This document shows, piece after piece, positions 41,276-51,494 of a DNA stretch of 64,000 nucleotides (positions are counted from its first letter, which is position 1; each line of letters begins with the position of its first letter). Source of the DNA: Spongiibacter marinus. Lineage in GTDB: Bacteria; Pseudomonadota; Gammaproteobacteria; Pseudomonadales; Spongiibacteraceae. The notes beneath the pieces are model-generated. The model did no database searches, was not told where the DNA came from, and was given only the letters and a program-made list of their open reading frames with translations. The stretch is from contig NZ_JAFBBD010000007.1 in the NCBI RefSeq assembly GCF_016906995.1, positions 62,001 to 126,000 of the forward strand, given 5' to 3'. The position numbers were made by a program, and so were the translations under genes.

Positions 41276-43500
41276 GTTTTACACGCCGCCTGACCTTTTC
41301 ATTCGTCGCAATTTTGCTGCTGTCTCTTGGCAGCGTACTCGTGCAGGTGTGGGGCAACGATAGCCGCCGCCGTAATGTCTGGCTGCTGCAAAGCGTGATC
41401 AATACCCAGGCAGAAATGAATGCCTTCAGCCAGCAGCTCTACGGCCTGCAGCGAAAAATGCGCGTGGTCGAAGCGCTTAATCAGTCTGCAGCCAACCAGC
41501 AATTGAGCGAAGATGAGCGCAACGAGATCTTGCAGGCCCTTGAGCAATTGCGCGCGTTGCAGCGCCAGCTTAGTCGCGACCTGAAGGAATTTATGCGGCC
41601 TGAGGATTTTGCGCCGCTGCGCGTGGATACGCTGCTGGATGGGTGGCAGCGCTATGTGATGGCGACAGAGCGCGGTGACCGCGATGCCGAGGCCCTGCAG
41701 GCCCCCAGTGAGTTGGCGGAGTATTACCTGCGCATCAGCCGTCAGCTGAGCGAAAACGAACTCCTGCTCCTTATTCGCTCTGATGAGATCAATGCCAAAT
41801 TGAAGGACATTGTTAGCCTCACTAACAAAGTGGCGCTGGCGGTGTTTTTACTGGCACTGATCGTGACCTTCGTGCTCGGGTATTACATGACGCGCTATAC
41901 CCGTCGCTCTATCCGCCAATTGCAGAAAGGGACCGCTGAATGGGGTAGCGGCAACTTTAACTACCGCATTGCGGATATGGGGCATGACGAATTCGGCCAG
42001 TTGGCAACCTCCTTTAACGAGATGGCGTCCAACCTGCGCAATGCCATGGCGCGGGTGCGCGAGGCCAGCCGTCGCGCCGATGCTGCAAACCAGGCGAAAA
42101 GCGGTTTTCTGGCGAATATGAGTCACGAGCTTCGCACGCCGATGAACGCGATTATTGGCTATTCGGAGATGTTGCTTGAGGAGATCGAGGACGACCCCCA
42201 GCTCCCGGCCGAGCAGCTTCAAGCGGATTTAGAGAAGGTGCAGCTGGCCGGTAAGCACTTACTTACGTTGATCAACGATGTACTGGATATATCCAAGATC
42301 GAGTCCGGCCGCATGGCGGTGTTTTGGGAGACGGTGGAACTCACCTCGGTGCTGCGCGATGTTGAGGTAACCGCTCAGCCATTGGTCGCAAAAAATAATA
42401 ACCGCCTTCACTGCAGTTATCACGTCGAGGAAACACCGCTGCGCACTGACGTTACGCGCCTGCGCCAAGTGTTGCTGAATTTGCTGAGCAACGCTGCCAA
42501 GTTCACCCGCGGCGGCGATATTCGCTTGAAAGTCTGGGCTGAGCAAGAGGCGCCCGACGAGTTGTGCTTTGAAGTCTCTGACAGCGGCATTGGTATGAGT
42601 CAGGAGCAGTTGGAAAAAGTCTTCGACGCGTTTGTGCAGGCTGATTTGTCGACAACGAAACAATATGGCGGCTCAGGCCTGGGCTTAACCATTTCGCGCA
42701 AATTTGCCGAGCTGTTGGGCGGCAGCCTGAGTGCGGAGAGTCGCGAGGGGGAGGGCAGTCGCTTTTTGCTTAAACTGCCTGTTAACGGTGAGCAAAGCAG
42801 CGCGATGCAGGCGGCAGTGGTCGGTGAGGAATTGGCCGATGTGCTGGTTATTGATGACGACAGTAATACTCAGGAGATTGTTCGCCGCCACCTGCAGCGA
42901 GAGGGCTACGGTGTGCGCCTCGCTAGCTCCGGTGCAGATGGCTTGGCGCAGGCTCGCCAGCAGCGCCCGGACCTGATTGTACTCGATGTGATGATGCCGG
43001 TTATGGATGGCTGGCAAGTGCTGCATGCGCTGCGCAGCGACGCAGAGCTGAGCTCGGTGCCGGTGCTCATGCAGTCGATGTTGAACGAGCGCGACCTCGG
43101 CCTGCTGCTGGGGGCCAATGAGTATCTGGTGAAGCCTGTGGAGCGCGACGAACTGACGGCGGCGGTGCGCGAGCTGATTCCTGCGGGCGCGGCCGGGAAC
43201 CTTATGCTGTTGGAGCAGGGCGGAGTGTTGGCGAAGGTGATCGCCAAGTCGCCAGGTGCGCAATATTGGCGAGTGTATCAAGCCGAGTCGGTTGAACAGG
43301 CTCGCAGTATGCTGGCGGAGCGGCCGTGGCAGTTATTTGTGGTGGGGCCACATGCCGACGAGCAAGGCGTTGGTGAGTTTTTGTCAGAGCTGCGAGGCGG
43401 TCAGTGGCGGTCTGTGCCGATTATGCTTGCGCGAACCGAAGAAGACACCAGTGTACTCGAGCAGCAGTTGGCACTTTATTTACGACGCGCGGGGCAGTAG
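41272..43500 (+). CDS. Hybrid sensor histidine kinase
   Basis: 742 residues: a transmembrane helix at about 9-27; a periplasmic helical sensor region of about 150 residues; a second helix ([20 protein letters not shown]); HAMP (about 205-265); HisKA with H285 in [13 protein letters not shown]; an HATPase domain ([34 protein letters not shown]); and a receiver with D572 in [15 protein letters not shown] final segment of about 100 residues looks like a degenerate second receiver ([14 protein letters not shown]..., without an acidic pocket). It is co-transcribed with the cyclase and CheY-like genes and probably phosphorylates them. Confidence 0.9.
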   Translation: MSFTRRLTFSFVAILLLSLGSVLVQVWGNDSRRRNVWLLQSVINTQAEMNAFSQQLYGLQRKMRVVEALNQSAANQQLSEDERNEILQALEQLRALQRQLSRDLKEFMRPEDFAPLRVDTLLDGWQRYVMATERGDRDAEALQAPSELAEYYLRISRQLSENELLLLIRSDEINAKLKDIVSLTNKVALAVFLLALIVTFVLGYYMTRYTRRSIRQLQKGTAEWGSGNFNYRIADMGHDEFGQLATSFNEMASNLRNAMARVREASRRADAANQAKSGFLANMSHELRTPMNAIIGYSEMLLEEIEDDPQLPAEQLQADLEKVQLAGKHLLTLINDVLDISKIESGRMAVFWETVELTSVLRDVEVTAQPLVAKNNNRLHCSYHVEETPLRTDVTRLRQVLLNLLSNAAKFTRGGDIRLKVWAEQEAPDELCFEVSDSGIGMSQEQLEKVFDAFVQADLSTTKQYGGSGLGLTISRKFAELLGGSLSAESREGEGSRFLLKLPVNGEQSSAMQAAVVGEELADVLVIDDDSNTQEIVRRHLQREGYGVRLASSGADGLAQARQQRPDLIVLDVMMPVMDGWQVLHALRSDAELSSVPVLMQSMLNERDLGLLLGANEYLVKPVERDELTAAVRELIPAGAAGNLMLLEQGGVLAKVIAKSPGAQYWRVYQAESVEQARSMLAERPWQLFVVGPHADEQGVGEFLSELRGGQWRSVPIMLARTEEDTSVLEQQLALYLRRAGQ

Positions 43501-43504
43501 GGCG

Positions 43505-44035
43505 TTATTGCAGCGACAGCTGGCGGAGCTTGTCCAAGGCCAATTGCAGGGCTTGAATTTCTTGCTCAAGCTGTTGCTGGCGCTGCTGAGAAATGTCTGC
43601 CTGCCGCTGGGCCTGCTCCAGCAAAATTCGAGCTTCAAGGGCATAGCCCAGTGCTTCAAACAACACGGTCTGTTCGTTCTGACGCCCGTTATGCAACACA
43701 TTGAGCTGATCGAGGCTGCGGGTGGCGCGCGAGGTGCTGGCGCGTGGGTTGTCTTTGTTCAGGTAAAGCAGAGTTAGATAACTCAGTGCTTGCTGGCGGA
43801 TGCGGGTGGCGTTACGCGGCTCATGTGCGAGGGTGCTGAGTTGGTCTTCGGCCACGTAAAAATGACCTTTGTTGACGAAGTTGATTGCGGTTTGCAGGGC
43901 CTCTTCCAGCTGCTTTACTTGCACTGCATGCTCATCCATAACTGGCGGAGCGGGTGCTTCTTCCGGCGTTGATCCGCAAGCGGTAATAGCGAGCGTCAGG
44001 CAAACGGTAACATGGCGTAATGTGCGAGCTAACAT
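43505..44035 (-). CDS. Lipoprotein with TPR-like helices
   Basis: 176 residues. The N-terminus is a lipoprotein signal (VTVCLTLAITAC, Cys near residue 20) followed by a short Pro/Glu-rich linker. The rest is alpha-helical: AINFVNKGHFYVAEDQLSTLA and ALSYLTLLYLNKD resemble tetratricopeptide units, and residues about 135-176 form a Gln/Leu-rich coiled coil. No named family. It converges with the kinase gene, with 4 bases between the two stop codons, and is divergent in context from rpoD only by a short gap. A periplasmic sensor partner of the kinase is possible but speculative. Confidence 0.7.
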   Translation of the reverse strand: MLARTLRHVTVCLTLAITACGSTPEEAPAPPVMDEHAVQVKQLEEALQTAINFVNKGHFYVAEDQLSTLAHEPRNATRIRQQALSYLTLLYLNKDNPRASTSRATRSLDQLNVLHNGRQNEQTVLFEALGYALEARILLEQAQRQADISQQRQQQLEQEIQALQLALDKLRQLSLQ

Positions 44036-44065
44036 CGTTCTTCCGCTGTTTTCGGGGCTGACAAG

Positions 44066-44085
44066 GGCGGCTCGCAGGAGCCGCC
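44066..44085 (-). terminator. Hairpin after rpoD
   Basis: A perfect 8-bp stem (GGCGGCTC / GAGCCGCC, 4-nt loop) lies 12 bases beyond the rpoD stop codon on the minus strand. There is no T-run, so intrinsic termination would be weak. Confidence 0.4.
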
Positions 44086-44096
44086 GCTACAGAGCT

Positions 44097-45884
44097 TTAC
44101 TCGTCGAGGAAGCTGCGCAGATGATCTGAGCGCGTAGGGTGACGCAGTTTACGCAGTGCCTTGGCTTCAATCTGACGAATCCGCTCACGGGTAACATCGA
44201 ATTGTTTGCCAACCTCTTCCAGAGTGTGGTCGGTGTTCATATCGATACCGAAACGCATGCGCAGCACCTTGGCTTCGCGGGCGGTAAGCCCTGCCAATAC
44301 ATCTTTGGTTGCTTCGCGCAGGCCTTCACCCGTGGCCGAGTCTACCGGCGAGGAGATCGTGGTGTCCTCAATGAAATCGCCCAGATGCGAGTCTTCATCG
44401 TCGCCAATTGGCGTTTCCATGGAGATCGGCTCTTTGGCGATCTTGAGCACTTTGCGAACTTTATCCTCAGGCATTTCCATGCGCTCGCCCAGCTCTTCTG
44501 GGGTCGGCTCACGGCCCATCTCTTGCAGCATCTGCCGAGAAATACGGTTTAGCTTGTTGATGGTCTCGATCATGTGCACAGGAATACGGATAGTGCGCGC
44601 TTGGTCGGCGATTGAACGGGTAATCGCCTGGCGAATCCACCAGGTGGCGTAAGTTGAGAACTTATAGCCGCGGCGGTATTCGAATTTATCTACGGCCTTC
44701 ATCAAGCCGATATTGCCTTCCTGAATCAGATCAAGGAATTGCAGTCCGCGATTGGTGTATTTCTTCGCGATAGAGATAACCAAACGCAGGTTTGCCTCAA
44801 CCATCTCTTTCTTCGCGCGACGCGCTCGCGCCTCGCCGATAGAGATGCGACGGTTGATCTCTTTAATGTCGGAAATTGTCAGGTCCTGGCGCTCTTCAAT
44901 GGCCGCAATGCGCGACTGGATGCGCGCCAGCGTCGGCTTGTAGTCGGCCAGTGCCGGGTATTTGCTGCTGTGCTCGTCCACCCAGTCAGCATTGGCTTCG
45001 TTGCCTTGGAAGCTGCGGATAAACTCCTTGCGATCCATGCCGACGTTTTTCACGCAGATCAGCATAATTTCTTTTTCGAGCGCGCGAATTGAGCTGAGCG
45101 TGGTGCGCACTTCTTCAATCAGCGGGTCGAACATGGAGGGCGTCAGTTTGAAGAACTTAAACAGTTCGCCCAGTGCCGCCAGCTCTTTCGCGGTTTGCTT
45201 GCTGTAGCGACCGTGTTTGGCGATGCTCTTCTCGACTTTGTCTTGCTGTTTTTGCAAGGCAGTGAAGCGGACGCGAGCCTCTTCTGGGTCGGGGCCAGAG
45301 CTGGTTTCTTCATCGTCATCGCTGGACTCTGCTGCGGCAGCGGCCTGCGCCTGCGGCGAGGGCACGTTGTCAGCGGGGTCGAGGTAGCCGCTCATGATAT
45401 CGCCCAAGCGGCGCTCTTCGGCGGCAACTTTGTCGTACTCAGCCAGTACGCTTGGGACGATGCCTGGGTAGTAGGCCAGTGCGGCCATCACATCGCGGAT
45501 GCCTTCTTCGATGCGCTTGGCGATAACGATCTCGCCTTCGCGCGTCAGCAGCTCGACGGTGCCCATTTCGCGCATGTACATGCGAACAGGGTCGGTGGTG
45601 CGCCCCGTTTCGGTTTCCACCGCGGCCAGTGCGGCGGCAGCTTCGGCGGCGGCGATGTCGTCAGAGGAGTCGCCGCCGGTCATGATCAGTGTGTCTTCAT
45701 CCGGCGCATGCTCAAAGACCTGGATGCCCATGTCGTTGATCATCTGGATGATTTCTTCAACCTGATCCGGATCGGAGATGTCCTCGGGAAGGTGGTCATT
45801 AACCTCGGAATAGGTCAGGTATCCCTGCTCCTTGCCTTTGGCAATGAGTTGTTTGAGGCGCGATTGATGAGTGGAATCATTCAT
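44097..45884 (-). CDS. rpoD: RNA polymerase primary sigma factor (sigma-70)
   Basis: 595 residues with region 1.1 at the N-terminus, an acidic stretch near residue 190 ([16 protein letters not shown]), region 1.2 ([17 protein letters not shown]), region 2 ([35 protein letters not shown] split over 2.1-2.4), region 3, and region 4 with the helix-turn-helix [21 protein letters not shown]. It directs polymerase to housekeeping promoters. It lies downstream of dnaG as in the rpsU-dnaG-rpoD macromolecular synthesis arrangement. Confidence 0.98.
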   Translation of the reverse strand: MNDSTHQSRLKQLIAKGKEQGYLTYSEVNDHLPEDISDPDQVEEIIQMINDMGIQVFEHAPDEDTLIMTGGDSSDDIAAAEAAAALAAVETETGRTTDPVRMYMREMGTVELLTREGEIVIAKRIEEGIRDVMAALAYYPGIVPSVLAEYDKVAAEERRLGDIMSGYLDPADNVPSPQAQAAAAAESSDDDEETSSGPDPEEARVRFTALQKQQDKVEKSIAKHGRYSKQTAKELAALGELFKFFKLTPSMFDPLIEEVRTTLSSIRALEKEIMLICVKNVGMDRKEFIRSFQGNEANADWVDEHSSKYPALADYKPTLARIQSRIAAIEERQDLTISDIKEINRRISIGEARARRAKKEMVEANLRLVISIAKKYTNRGLQFLDLIQEGNIGLMKAVDKFEYRRGYKFSTYATWWIRQAITRSIADQARTIRIPVHMIETINKLNRISRQMLQEMGREPTPEELGERMEMPEDKVRKVLKIAKEPISMETPIGDDEDSHLGDFIEDTTISSPVDSATGEGLREATKDVLAGLTAREAKVLRMRFGIDMNTDHTLEEVGKQFDVTRERIRQIEAKALRKLRHPTRSDHLRSFLDE

Positions 45885-46007
45885 TCTTGCAAAATACTCG
45901 TAGGTGCAGGTGAAAAAACAGCCGCGTATTATACCTCAGCTGTATGGTCTACGACCAGCAAAAACAGGCTCTGTTCAGAATTGCCTGTCTATTTCTACCG
46001 CCGTTGC

Positions 46008-47897
46008 TTAGCGCTGGTGTTTATTGGCCAGCAGTTGCTGTACGTGTTTGAGCTGAGCTTTGGTGTCATCACTGAGTTCAGCGTAGTTGCCGTCGGGGCC
46101 TTTGTCGACTTCGTCGCGCTCGCGAAGGCTCTCCAGGCGGGCTTTTAGGTCGCGATCGCGCTGGCGCTCCTCGAAGTAGTTGAGGGTGTCAAAAAAAGCC
46201 GTTTTGGCGCGCTGGTCATCCAGGGTGGCGCCCAGCAGTTCGATGGTTTTTAGTGCTTCGGTCAGCAGTAAATATTGCGGCTGGCCGTGCCAGTGGCCGA
46301 GCAGCATGGCCGTGGAGGACTCCGGGCGTTTTTGCAGCAGGGATAATATTTCTTCCAGCAGCTCGCTCGTGCGCGAGGGCGGCGCGGCCTTCAGTGCGGT
46401 GGTGGAGGCGGCGATGGTTCCTGGGGCGTACAGCAGCATAGCCAGTGCGAACAGCGCCGGGTCGCGCTTATTGTCTGGCAGGCTGCCGAGCAGGCGCTCA
46501 GTGTCCGTGTTTTTCGGTTGGCGCTGTTCGGGGGAGGGCGTTTCGTCAGCGGTACCGGGTTGCGCGGTGCTCTGGGCCTCTGCCTCGCTGCGCTCGCGCA
46601 ATTTGTCGAGTGCGGCGCGGCTCAGACCGCTGCGTTTGGCCAGCTCATCGAACATAAGCTCGCGAAACACGCCGTCTGGCAATTGAACCAGCAGCGGTGT
46701 GGCGAGCTTGGCGAGTGCCGCTTTGCCCTCGAGGGTGGCGGGGTCGAGGCGGTCGTTGAAGGCGTCAAAAAAGTACTCCTCCAGCGGTGCGGCGCGGGCG
46801 ATCAGTGCTTCAAAGCCGGGGCCGCCGACGCGTCTGACGGTGTCGTCGGGGTCTTCGCCCTCGGCGAGGAATAAAAAGCGAATGCGGCGGCCGTCTTCCA
46901 TAGTGGGCAGTGCATTTTCCAGCGCGCGCGACGCCGCTCGGCGGCCGGCGTCGTCGCCGTCGAAGCAAAACACGATTTCACTGCAGTAGCGGAAGGCGGT
47001 GCGCAAATGGTCGCTATTGCTGGCGGTGCCCAGGGTCGCCACGCCACAGCGAATGCCGTACTGCGCGAGGGCGACCACATCCATATAGCCTTCGACAATG
47101 ATCACCCGCTCGAGCTGGCGGTTGTACTGCCTGGCTTCATAGAGGCCATAGAGCTCGCGGCCTTTGTGGAAGATGTCGGTTTCCGGAGAGTTCAGGTACT
47201 TGGGTTTGTCGTCGCCCAGTACGCGACCACCGAAGGCGACGACGCGGCCCCGGTTGTCGCGGATCGGGAACATAATGCGGTCGCGGAAGCGGTCGTAGAC
47301 TTTGTCGCTGTCCTCTTTTTCCACCAGCATGCCGGCATCCAGCAGTTGTTGGCGTGACTCGTCGTTGCTGCCAAAGCTCTTTAGTACATTGTCCCAGCCC
47401 GGCGGTGCGAAGCCGATGCCAAAGTCGCGGGCGATTTGCCCGCTGAGGCCGCGTTGTTTTAGGTAGTCGACGGCGCGTTGGGCTTGAGGGTGCTGGCGCA
47501 GCTGGTTTTGGTAGAACGCGGCCAGCTGTTCCATGGCGTCGTAAATCGTTTTACGGCGCTGCTGGCGCTGTGCCTGCTGGGGGCTAAGCTCTTCGCGGGG
47601 GACTTCCAGGCCTGCACTGTGGGCGAGGCTGTCGATCGCCGAGGGGAAGTCCTGGCGGTCGTAGTCCATGATAAAGCCAATGGCGTTGCCGGCCGCGCCG
47701 CAGCCAAAGCAGTAGTAGAACTGCTTGTCGGGGTTAACGCTGAAAGAGGGGGTTTTCTCTTCGTGAAACGGGCAGCGGGCAGTGTAGTTGCGGCCTGTCT
47801 TCTTTAGCGATACGCGCCGATTAATAACATCGACAATATCCACCCGCGACAACAGGTCGTCGATAAAAGATTGCGGGATGCGTCCTTTTGCGGCCAC
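46008..47897 (-). CDS. dnaG: DNA primase
   Basis: 629 residues. The CHC2 zinc finger is CPFHEEKTPSF...FYYCFGCGAAG (about residues 40-65). The TOPRIM catalytic core has VIIVEGYMDVVALAQYG and FDGDDAGRRA, with the metal-binding acidic residues. The C-terminal helicase-binding domain covers roughly the last 150 residues. It makes RNA primers for the replication fork with DnaB. It is read between yqeY and rpoD on the same strand. Confidence 0.97.
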   Translation of the reverse strand: MAAKGRIPQSFIDDLLSRVDIVDVINRRVSLKKTGRNYTARCPFHEEKTPSFSVNPDKQFYYCFGCGAAGNAIGFIMDYDRQDFPSAIDSLAHSAGLEVPREELSPQQAQRQQRRKTIYDAMEQLAAFYQNQLRQHPQAQRAVDYLKQRGLSGQIARDFGIGFAPPGWDNVLKSFGSNDESRQQLLDAGMLVEKEDSDKVYDRFRDRIMFPIRDNRGRVVAFGGRVLGDDKPKYLNSPETDIFHKGRELYGLYEARQYNRQLERVIIVEGYMDVVALAQYGIRCGVATLGTASNSDHLRTAFRYCSEIVFCFDGDDAGRRAASRALENALPTMEDGRRIRFLFLAEGEDPDDTVRRVGGPGFEALIARAAPLEEYFFDAFNDRLDPATLEGKAALAKLATPLLVQLPDGVFRELMFDELAKRSGLSRAALDKLRERSEAEAQSTAQPGTADETPSPEQRQPKNTDTERLLGSLPDNKRDPALFALAMLLYAPGTIAASTTALKAAPPSRTSELLEEILSLLQKRPESSTAMLLGHWHGQPQYLLLTEALKTIELLGATLDDQRAKTAFFDTLNYFEERQRDRDLKARLESLRERDEVDKGPDGNYAELSDDTKAQLKHVQQLLANKHQR

Positions 47898-47961
47898 TGG
47901 CGTTATTCCGAAGGCGGAATGGCTAGCCTAGCAGGCACGTGCTCGGCTAGCCAGCTGGCGA

Positions 47962-48408
47962 TTACTGGCTGAGCCGCTCTTTGATTTTGCGGCTCACGCT
48001 GCCCATGTCTGCGCGGCCTTGGGCGGCGGGCTTGACCAGTGCGACCACCTGGCCCATGGCTTTGACGGAGTCCGCGCCGCTGTCGGCAATAGCCTTATCG
48101 ATCAGTGCGTCCAGCTCTTCGTCGCTGAGCGGCGCGGGCATGAATTCCTGGATGATGGCCATTTCAAAGCGCTCTTGCTCGGCAAGCTCTGTGCGCCCGG
48201 CTTCTTCATACTGGCTGATGGAGTCGCGACGCTGTTTGCACATTTTGTCGAGCACGGCCAGGCCGCGCGCGTCGTCGACCTCAATGCGCTCATCCACCTC
48301 TATACGCTTGAATTCAGCGAGTACCAAGCGAATAGCGCCCAGGCGCTCTTTCTCTTTCGCCCGCATAGCCGCTTTCATGGCGTCAGTCAGCGATTGCTTA
48401 AGGCTCAT
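47962..48408 (-). CDS. yqeY: GatB/YqeY-domain protein
   Basis: 148 residues from the ATG at 48408 (MSLKQSLTDAMKAAMRAKEKERLGAIRLVLAEFKR). A longer frame reaches 48456 but overlaps the rpsU terminator, so the short start is preferred. The sequence is helical throughout, and the C-terminal KAMGQVVALVKPAAQGRADMGSVSRKIKERL matches the tail shared with the GatB amidotransferase subunit. Stand-alone YqeY proteins bind tRNA-like partners, but a precise role is not settled. The position between rpsU and dnaG is conserved in Pseudomonas. Confidence 0.92.
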   Translation of the reverse strand: MSLKQSLTDAMKAAMRAKEKERLGAIRLVLAEFKRIEVDERIEVDDARGLAVLDKMCKQRRDSISQYEEAGRTELAEQERFEMAIIQEFMPAPLSDEELDALIDKAIADSGADSVKAMGQVVALVKPAAQGRADMGSVSRKIKERLSQ

Positions 48409-48456
48409 GGTGTCAGTCCTCTGCAGTGGGGCGGAATAGGTAAATGTGTCAGGCAC

Positions 48457-48481
48457 AAAAACGGGCGGCTTTTAGCCGCCC
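48457..48481 (-). terminator. Rho-independent terminator of rpsU
   Basis: Read on the minus strand, an 8-bp stem (GGGCGGCT / AGCCGCCC, 3-nt loop) is followed by five T after one G, about 58 bases after the rpsU stop codon. It partly insulates rpsU from yqeY-dnaG-rpoD. Confidence 0.7.
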
Positions 48482-48539
48482 ATTTATGGTAGCGCGTTGT
48501 CGCACTGAAAGCAGGTGCTTGCCGCACCCGCTGAGCAAC

Positions 48540-48755
48540 TTAGTAGAGGCGTTGCTGTTTTTTCATTTCGCGAGAGACTTTCTTCGCGTGGCGTTTAACC
48601 GCCGCCGCAGCCTGACGCTTACGAACCGCTGTGGGCTTCTCGTAGAATTCGCGACGGCGAACCTCAGCGAGTACACCGGCTTTTTCGCAAGAGCGCTTGA
48701 AGCGGCGCAGAGCGATATCAAAGGGCTCGTTTTCTTTGATCTTGACTGAAGGCAT
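48540..48755 (-). CDS. rpsU: 30S ribosomal protein S21
   Basis: 71 residues, the usual S21 length. The start [28 protein letters not shown] and the basic C-terminus ([22 protein letters not shown]) are near-invariant in gammaproteobacteria. S21 binds near the 3' end of 16S rRNA. It is divergent from tsaD and heads the rpsU-yqeY-dnaG-rpoD cluster. Confidence 0.98.
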   Translation of the reverse strand: MPSVKIKENEPFDIALRRFKRSCEKAGVLAEVRRREFYEKPTAVRKRQAAAAVKRHAKKVSREMKKQQRLY

Positions 48756-48948
48756 TCGTTAAACCTGTCCTGATAATATTTGGCAATGAATTCTAATCGG
48801 TCCACCCAATAACTAAAGGTAGCACTCCAAGGGCGCAGAATTCTAAACGCTCATTTGTGAAAATGCAAAGTAAAAAGCGCCTTATCTGGTGCCATTGTGT
48901 GGAAATCAGTATCATGCGCGCTCAATCGGTGGAGCAAATAGGTAGGCT

Positions 48949-49980
48949 GTGCGGGTACTGGGACTAGAAAGCTCCTGTGATGAAACAGGTGTGGCGATTT
49001 ACGACAGTGAGCGGGGCTTGTTGGCCGATGCGCTCTATAGCCAGATTACGCTGCATGCGGAATTTGGGGGTGTCGTCCCCGAATTGGCGTCCCGAGACCA
49101 TGTTCGCAAATTGCTGCCGCTGGTGCGACAGGTGCTGGATAGCGCCAATTTGCGTGGCAGCGATATCGATGCTGTGGCGTATACCGCTGGCCCAGGGCTT
49201 GCCGGCGCACTGATGGTGGGCGCCTGCGCCGGGCGCGCAATGGCGTACGCCTGGGGCGTGCCGGCATTGGCGGTACACCATATGGAAGGGCATTTATTGG
49301 CGCCCATGCTAGAGGACACCGCGCCGGAGTTTCCTTTTATTGCCTTATTGGTGTCTGGTGGTCACACGCAACTTGTTCGTGTGGATGGCATTGGTAACTA
49401 TCGCTTGTTAGGCGAGTCGCTGGACGATGCCGCCGGCGAAGCATTCGACAAGGCCGCGAAGATGCTCGGCCTTCCCTATCCCGGTGGCCCCCAGTTGGCG
49501 AAGGCCGCTGCTCAAGGTGATGTGTCCCGCTTTACCTTTCCCCGGCCAATGGTCAATCGCCCCGGTTTAGATTTCAGCTTTAGTGGCCTGAAAACCTACA
49601 CCTTAAATACCGTGGCCGAGTGCTGTGCCGATGGGCAGCTAAGCGACGGCGATCGCAACGATATTGCTGCCGCTTTTCAGGAGGCTGTGGTCGACACGCT
49701 GACGATTAAATGCCTGCGTGCACTGAAGCAGGAGGGCTTGAAGCGCCTGGTGATTGCCGGCGGAGTGAGTGCCAACACCGCGTTGCGTGAGCGTTTAGAA
49801 GGGCGGCTGGCGACAATTGGCGCAGCTGTGTATTATCCGCGCCCTGCTTACTGTACCGATAATGGTGCAATGATCGCTTATGCCGGTTGTTGTCGCCTGT
49901 TGGCGGGGCAGAGCGAAACGCTGGCGGTGCAGGTTAAGCCGCGTTGGCCAATGAATGAATTGCCGGGTTTGGAGCGCTAG
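48949..49980 (+). CDS. tsaD: tRNA N6-threonylcarbamoyladenosine synthase subunit TsaD
   Basis: 343 residues from a GTG start ([19 protein letters not shown]) with a weak GGTAGG upstream. The metal-binding His pair is in [11 protein letters not shown], followed by the ATP-binding SGGHTQLV and the [13 protein letters not shown] segment. With TsaB, TsaC and TsaE the enzyme transfers threonylcarbamoyl to A37 of ANN-decoding tRNAs. It is divergent from rpsU, as in most gammaproteobacteria, and folB follows after 5 bases. Confidence 0.97.
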   Translation: MRVLGLESSCDETGVAIYDSERGLLADALYSQITLHAEFGGVVPELASRDHVRKLLPLVRQVLDSANLRGSDIDAVAYTAGPGLAGALMVGACAGRAMAYAWGVPALAVHHMEGHLLAPMLEDTAPEFPFIALLVSGGHTQLVRVDGIGNYRLLGESLDDAAGEAFDKAAKMLGLPYPGGPQLAKAAAQGDVSRFTFPRPMVNRPGLDFSFSGLKTYTLNTVAECCADGQLSDGDRNDIAAAFQEAVVDTLTIKCLRALKQEGLKRLVIAGGVSANTALRERLEGRLATIGAAVYYPRPAYCTDNGAMIAYAGCCRLLAGQSETLAVQVKPRWPMNELPGLER

Positions 49981-49985
49981 TCGTC

Positions 49986-50342
49986 ATGGATACTGTGTAT
50001 GTGCGTGGGTTGCAGGTGGATACCATTATCGGCATCCACGACTACGAGCGCGCGCACCGTCAGACCGTGATTCTGGATCTTGAGCTGGGCTATGACATCC
50101 GCGCTGCCGCGGCCTCCGAAGATATTGCCTTGACGCTGGACTATCAGGCCATAAGCGAACGTCTGTGCGAGTTTATTCGCGGCAGTGAATTCAAACTTGT
50201 GGAAACCCTCGCTGAGCGCTGCGCCGCGCTGGTGCGCGAAGAATTTGGTGTGCCGTGGTTGCGCTTGCGGTTAGCCAAGCCCGACGCGCTGCACTACGCC
50301 GAGGAAGTTGGCATTGTGATCGAGCGCGGTGATCGCGCCTGA
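49986..50342 (+). CDS. folB: Dihydroneopterin aldolase
   Basis: 118 residues. The family start MDTVYVRGLQVDTIIGIHDYERAHRQ contains the conserved Glu that binds pterin, and ALTLDYQAISERLCEFI and FKLVETLAERCAALV complete the FolB pattern. It converts dihydroneopterin to hydroxymethyl-dihydropterin in folate synthesis. It is coupled behind tsaD, and its stop codon touches the stop of the convergent cca gene. Confidence 0.93.
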   Translation: MDTVYVRGLQVDTIIGIHDYERAHRQTVILDLELGYDIRAAAASEDIALTLDYQAISERLCEFIRGSEFKLVETLAERCAALVREEFGVPWLRLRLAKPDALHYAEEVGIVIERGDRA

Positions 50343-51449
50343 TTAAGCCTCGTTGAGAAGCTGCTGCAACTGGTCCAGTCGGGCGTTTCTCAGGGCGTTG
50401 CCCAATGCGGCGCCGGTTATCCCCTTAGCGATAAAGTCTTGAGCGTTAATTTTCGCCAACCTATCAGCCGCTTGAGTCAGTAAATTCAGGTAGTCACCGT
50501 TTTCGCCGCGCAGGTCGGCAAGCTGGCAAAATTCCATCAATATCTGTGGGCGTCGCAGATAGTCCAGCTTCTCCAGTATCGCCAACATACACTCTGCGCT
50601 GGGCTGACTGCCCAGTGCCGTAGAGAGTGGCAGCAAGCTCGCGCCGAGCTGTGCCAATTGGCTGGCCGCTTTGCTGGCGTGGAGCTGTTTGCACAATTGA
50701 GTACAGGCGGTGGTGTCGAGCCTGCTGCAGCTCAGCGCAAAGCGGACCTCAGGGCCCTGGAGTGAGGCGCCGGCGGATGTGTCCAGGGCATCGAGCAGGT
50801 CGCGGTCCAGGCTGGAGGCCCATTGGGGGTACAAGGTAGGTAGTGCCTGGCAGTCCAGTAGAGCGTTAAAGAAGGCGGAGGGTGTGCGTTCACTTAACGC
50901 CTTGTTGATCTCTACCAGTATGCGTTCCGGGCTTAAGGCCTGCAGCTCTTGCGGCGTCGACATTTCGCGCATTAGCGCGCGGGTTTCATCGGCGATTGTG
51001 AAGCCCAGGTGGGCGTAGCGGGCGGTAAAGCGCGCTACGCGAAAGATACGCAGGGGGTCTTCTTTGAAGGCCGGTGAAACATGTCGAAGCAGGCGACGCT
51101 CAATATCCTCGCGGCCATTGTAGGGGTCGATAATGTCGCCGGCAGCGCTTTTGGCGATGGCGTTAATGGTCAGGTCGCGGCGCAATAAGTCGTCTTCAAG
51201 GGAGACTTCCGGGCCAAATTCACACTGAAAGCCATGATAGCCCGCGGCGGTTTTGCGCTCTCGGCGCGCCAGCGCATACTCCTCTTTGGTTTCGGGGTGT
51301 AGAAACACCGGAAAGTCTTTGCCAACTTGCTCATAACCCTGTTTGAGCAAGGATTCGGGCGTCGCACCGACCACCAACCAGTCGCGTTCATGGAAGGGGT
51401 AACCCAGCAGTTCGTCGCGGACTGCGCCGCCGACTAAATAGATGTCCAT
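50343..51449 (-). CDS. cca: CCA-adding tRNA nucleotidyltransferase
   Basis: 368 residues. The class II nucleotidyltransferase head shows [13 protein letters not shown] and ERDWLVVG, then [15 protein letters not shown] and the [27 protein letters not shown] stretch, all close to E. coli Cca. The C-terminal part is shorter than the 412-residue E. coli protein, and I see no HHxxD motif of the phosphohydrolase domain, so phosphatase activities are probably absent. It adds or repairs the CCA end of tRNAs. Confidence 0.94.
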   Translation of the reverse strand: MDIYLVGGAVRDELLGYPFHERDWLVVGATPESLLKQGYEQVGKDFPVFLHPETKEEYALARRERKTAAGYHGFQCEFGPEVSLEDDLLRRDLTINAIAKSAAGDIIDPYNGREDIERRLLRHVSPAFKEDPLRIFRVARFTARYAHLGFTIADETRALMREMSTPQELQALSPERILVEINKALSERTPSAFFNALLDCQALPTLYPQWASSLDRDLLDALDTSAGASLQGPEVRFALSCSRLDTTACTQLCKQLHASKAASQLAQLGASLLPLSTALGSQPSAECMLAILEKLDYLRRPQILMEFCQLADLRGENGDYLNLLTQAADRLAKINAQDFIAKGITGAALGNALRNARLDQLQQLLNEA

Positions 51450-51494
51450 AGGGTGGCATACTCCGCTATTTCTTGGCTGCTGGGAAGTGGGGGC

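Noticed and set aside
45195-46148. Long open frame on the plus strand opposite rpoD
   Set aside because: It is the antisense shadow of rpoD and its promoter region, with low-complexity composition and no recognisable domain; rpoD is certain.
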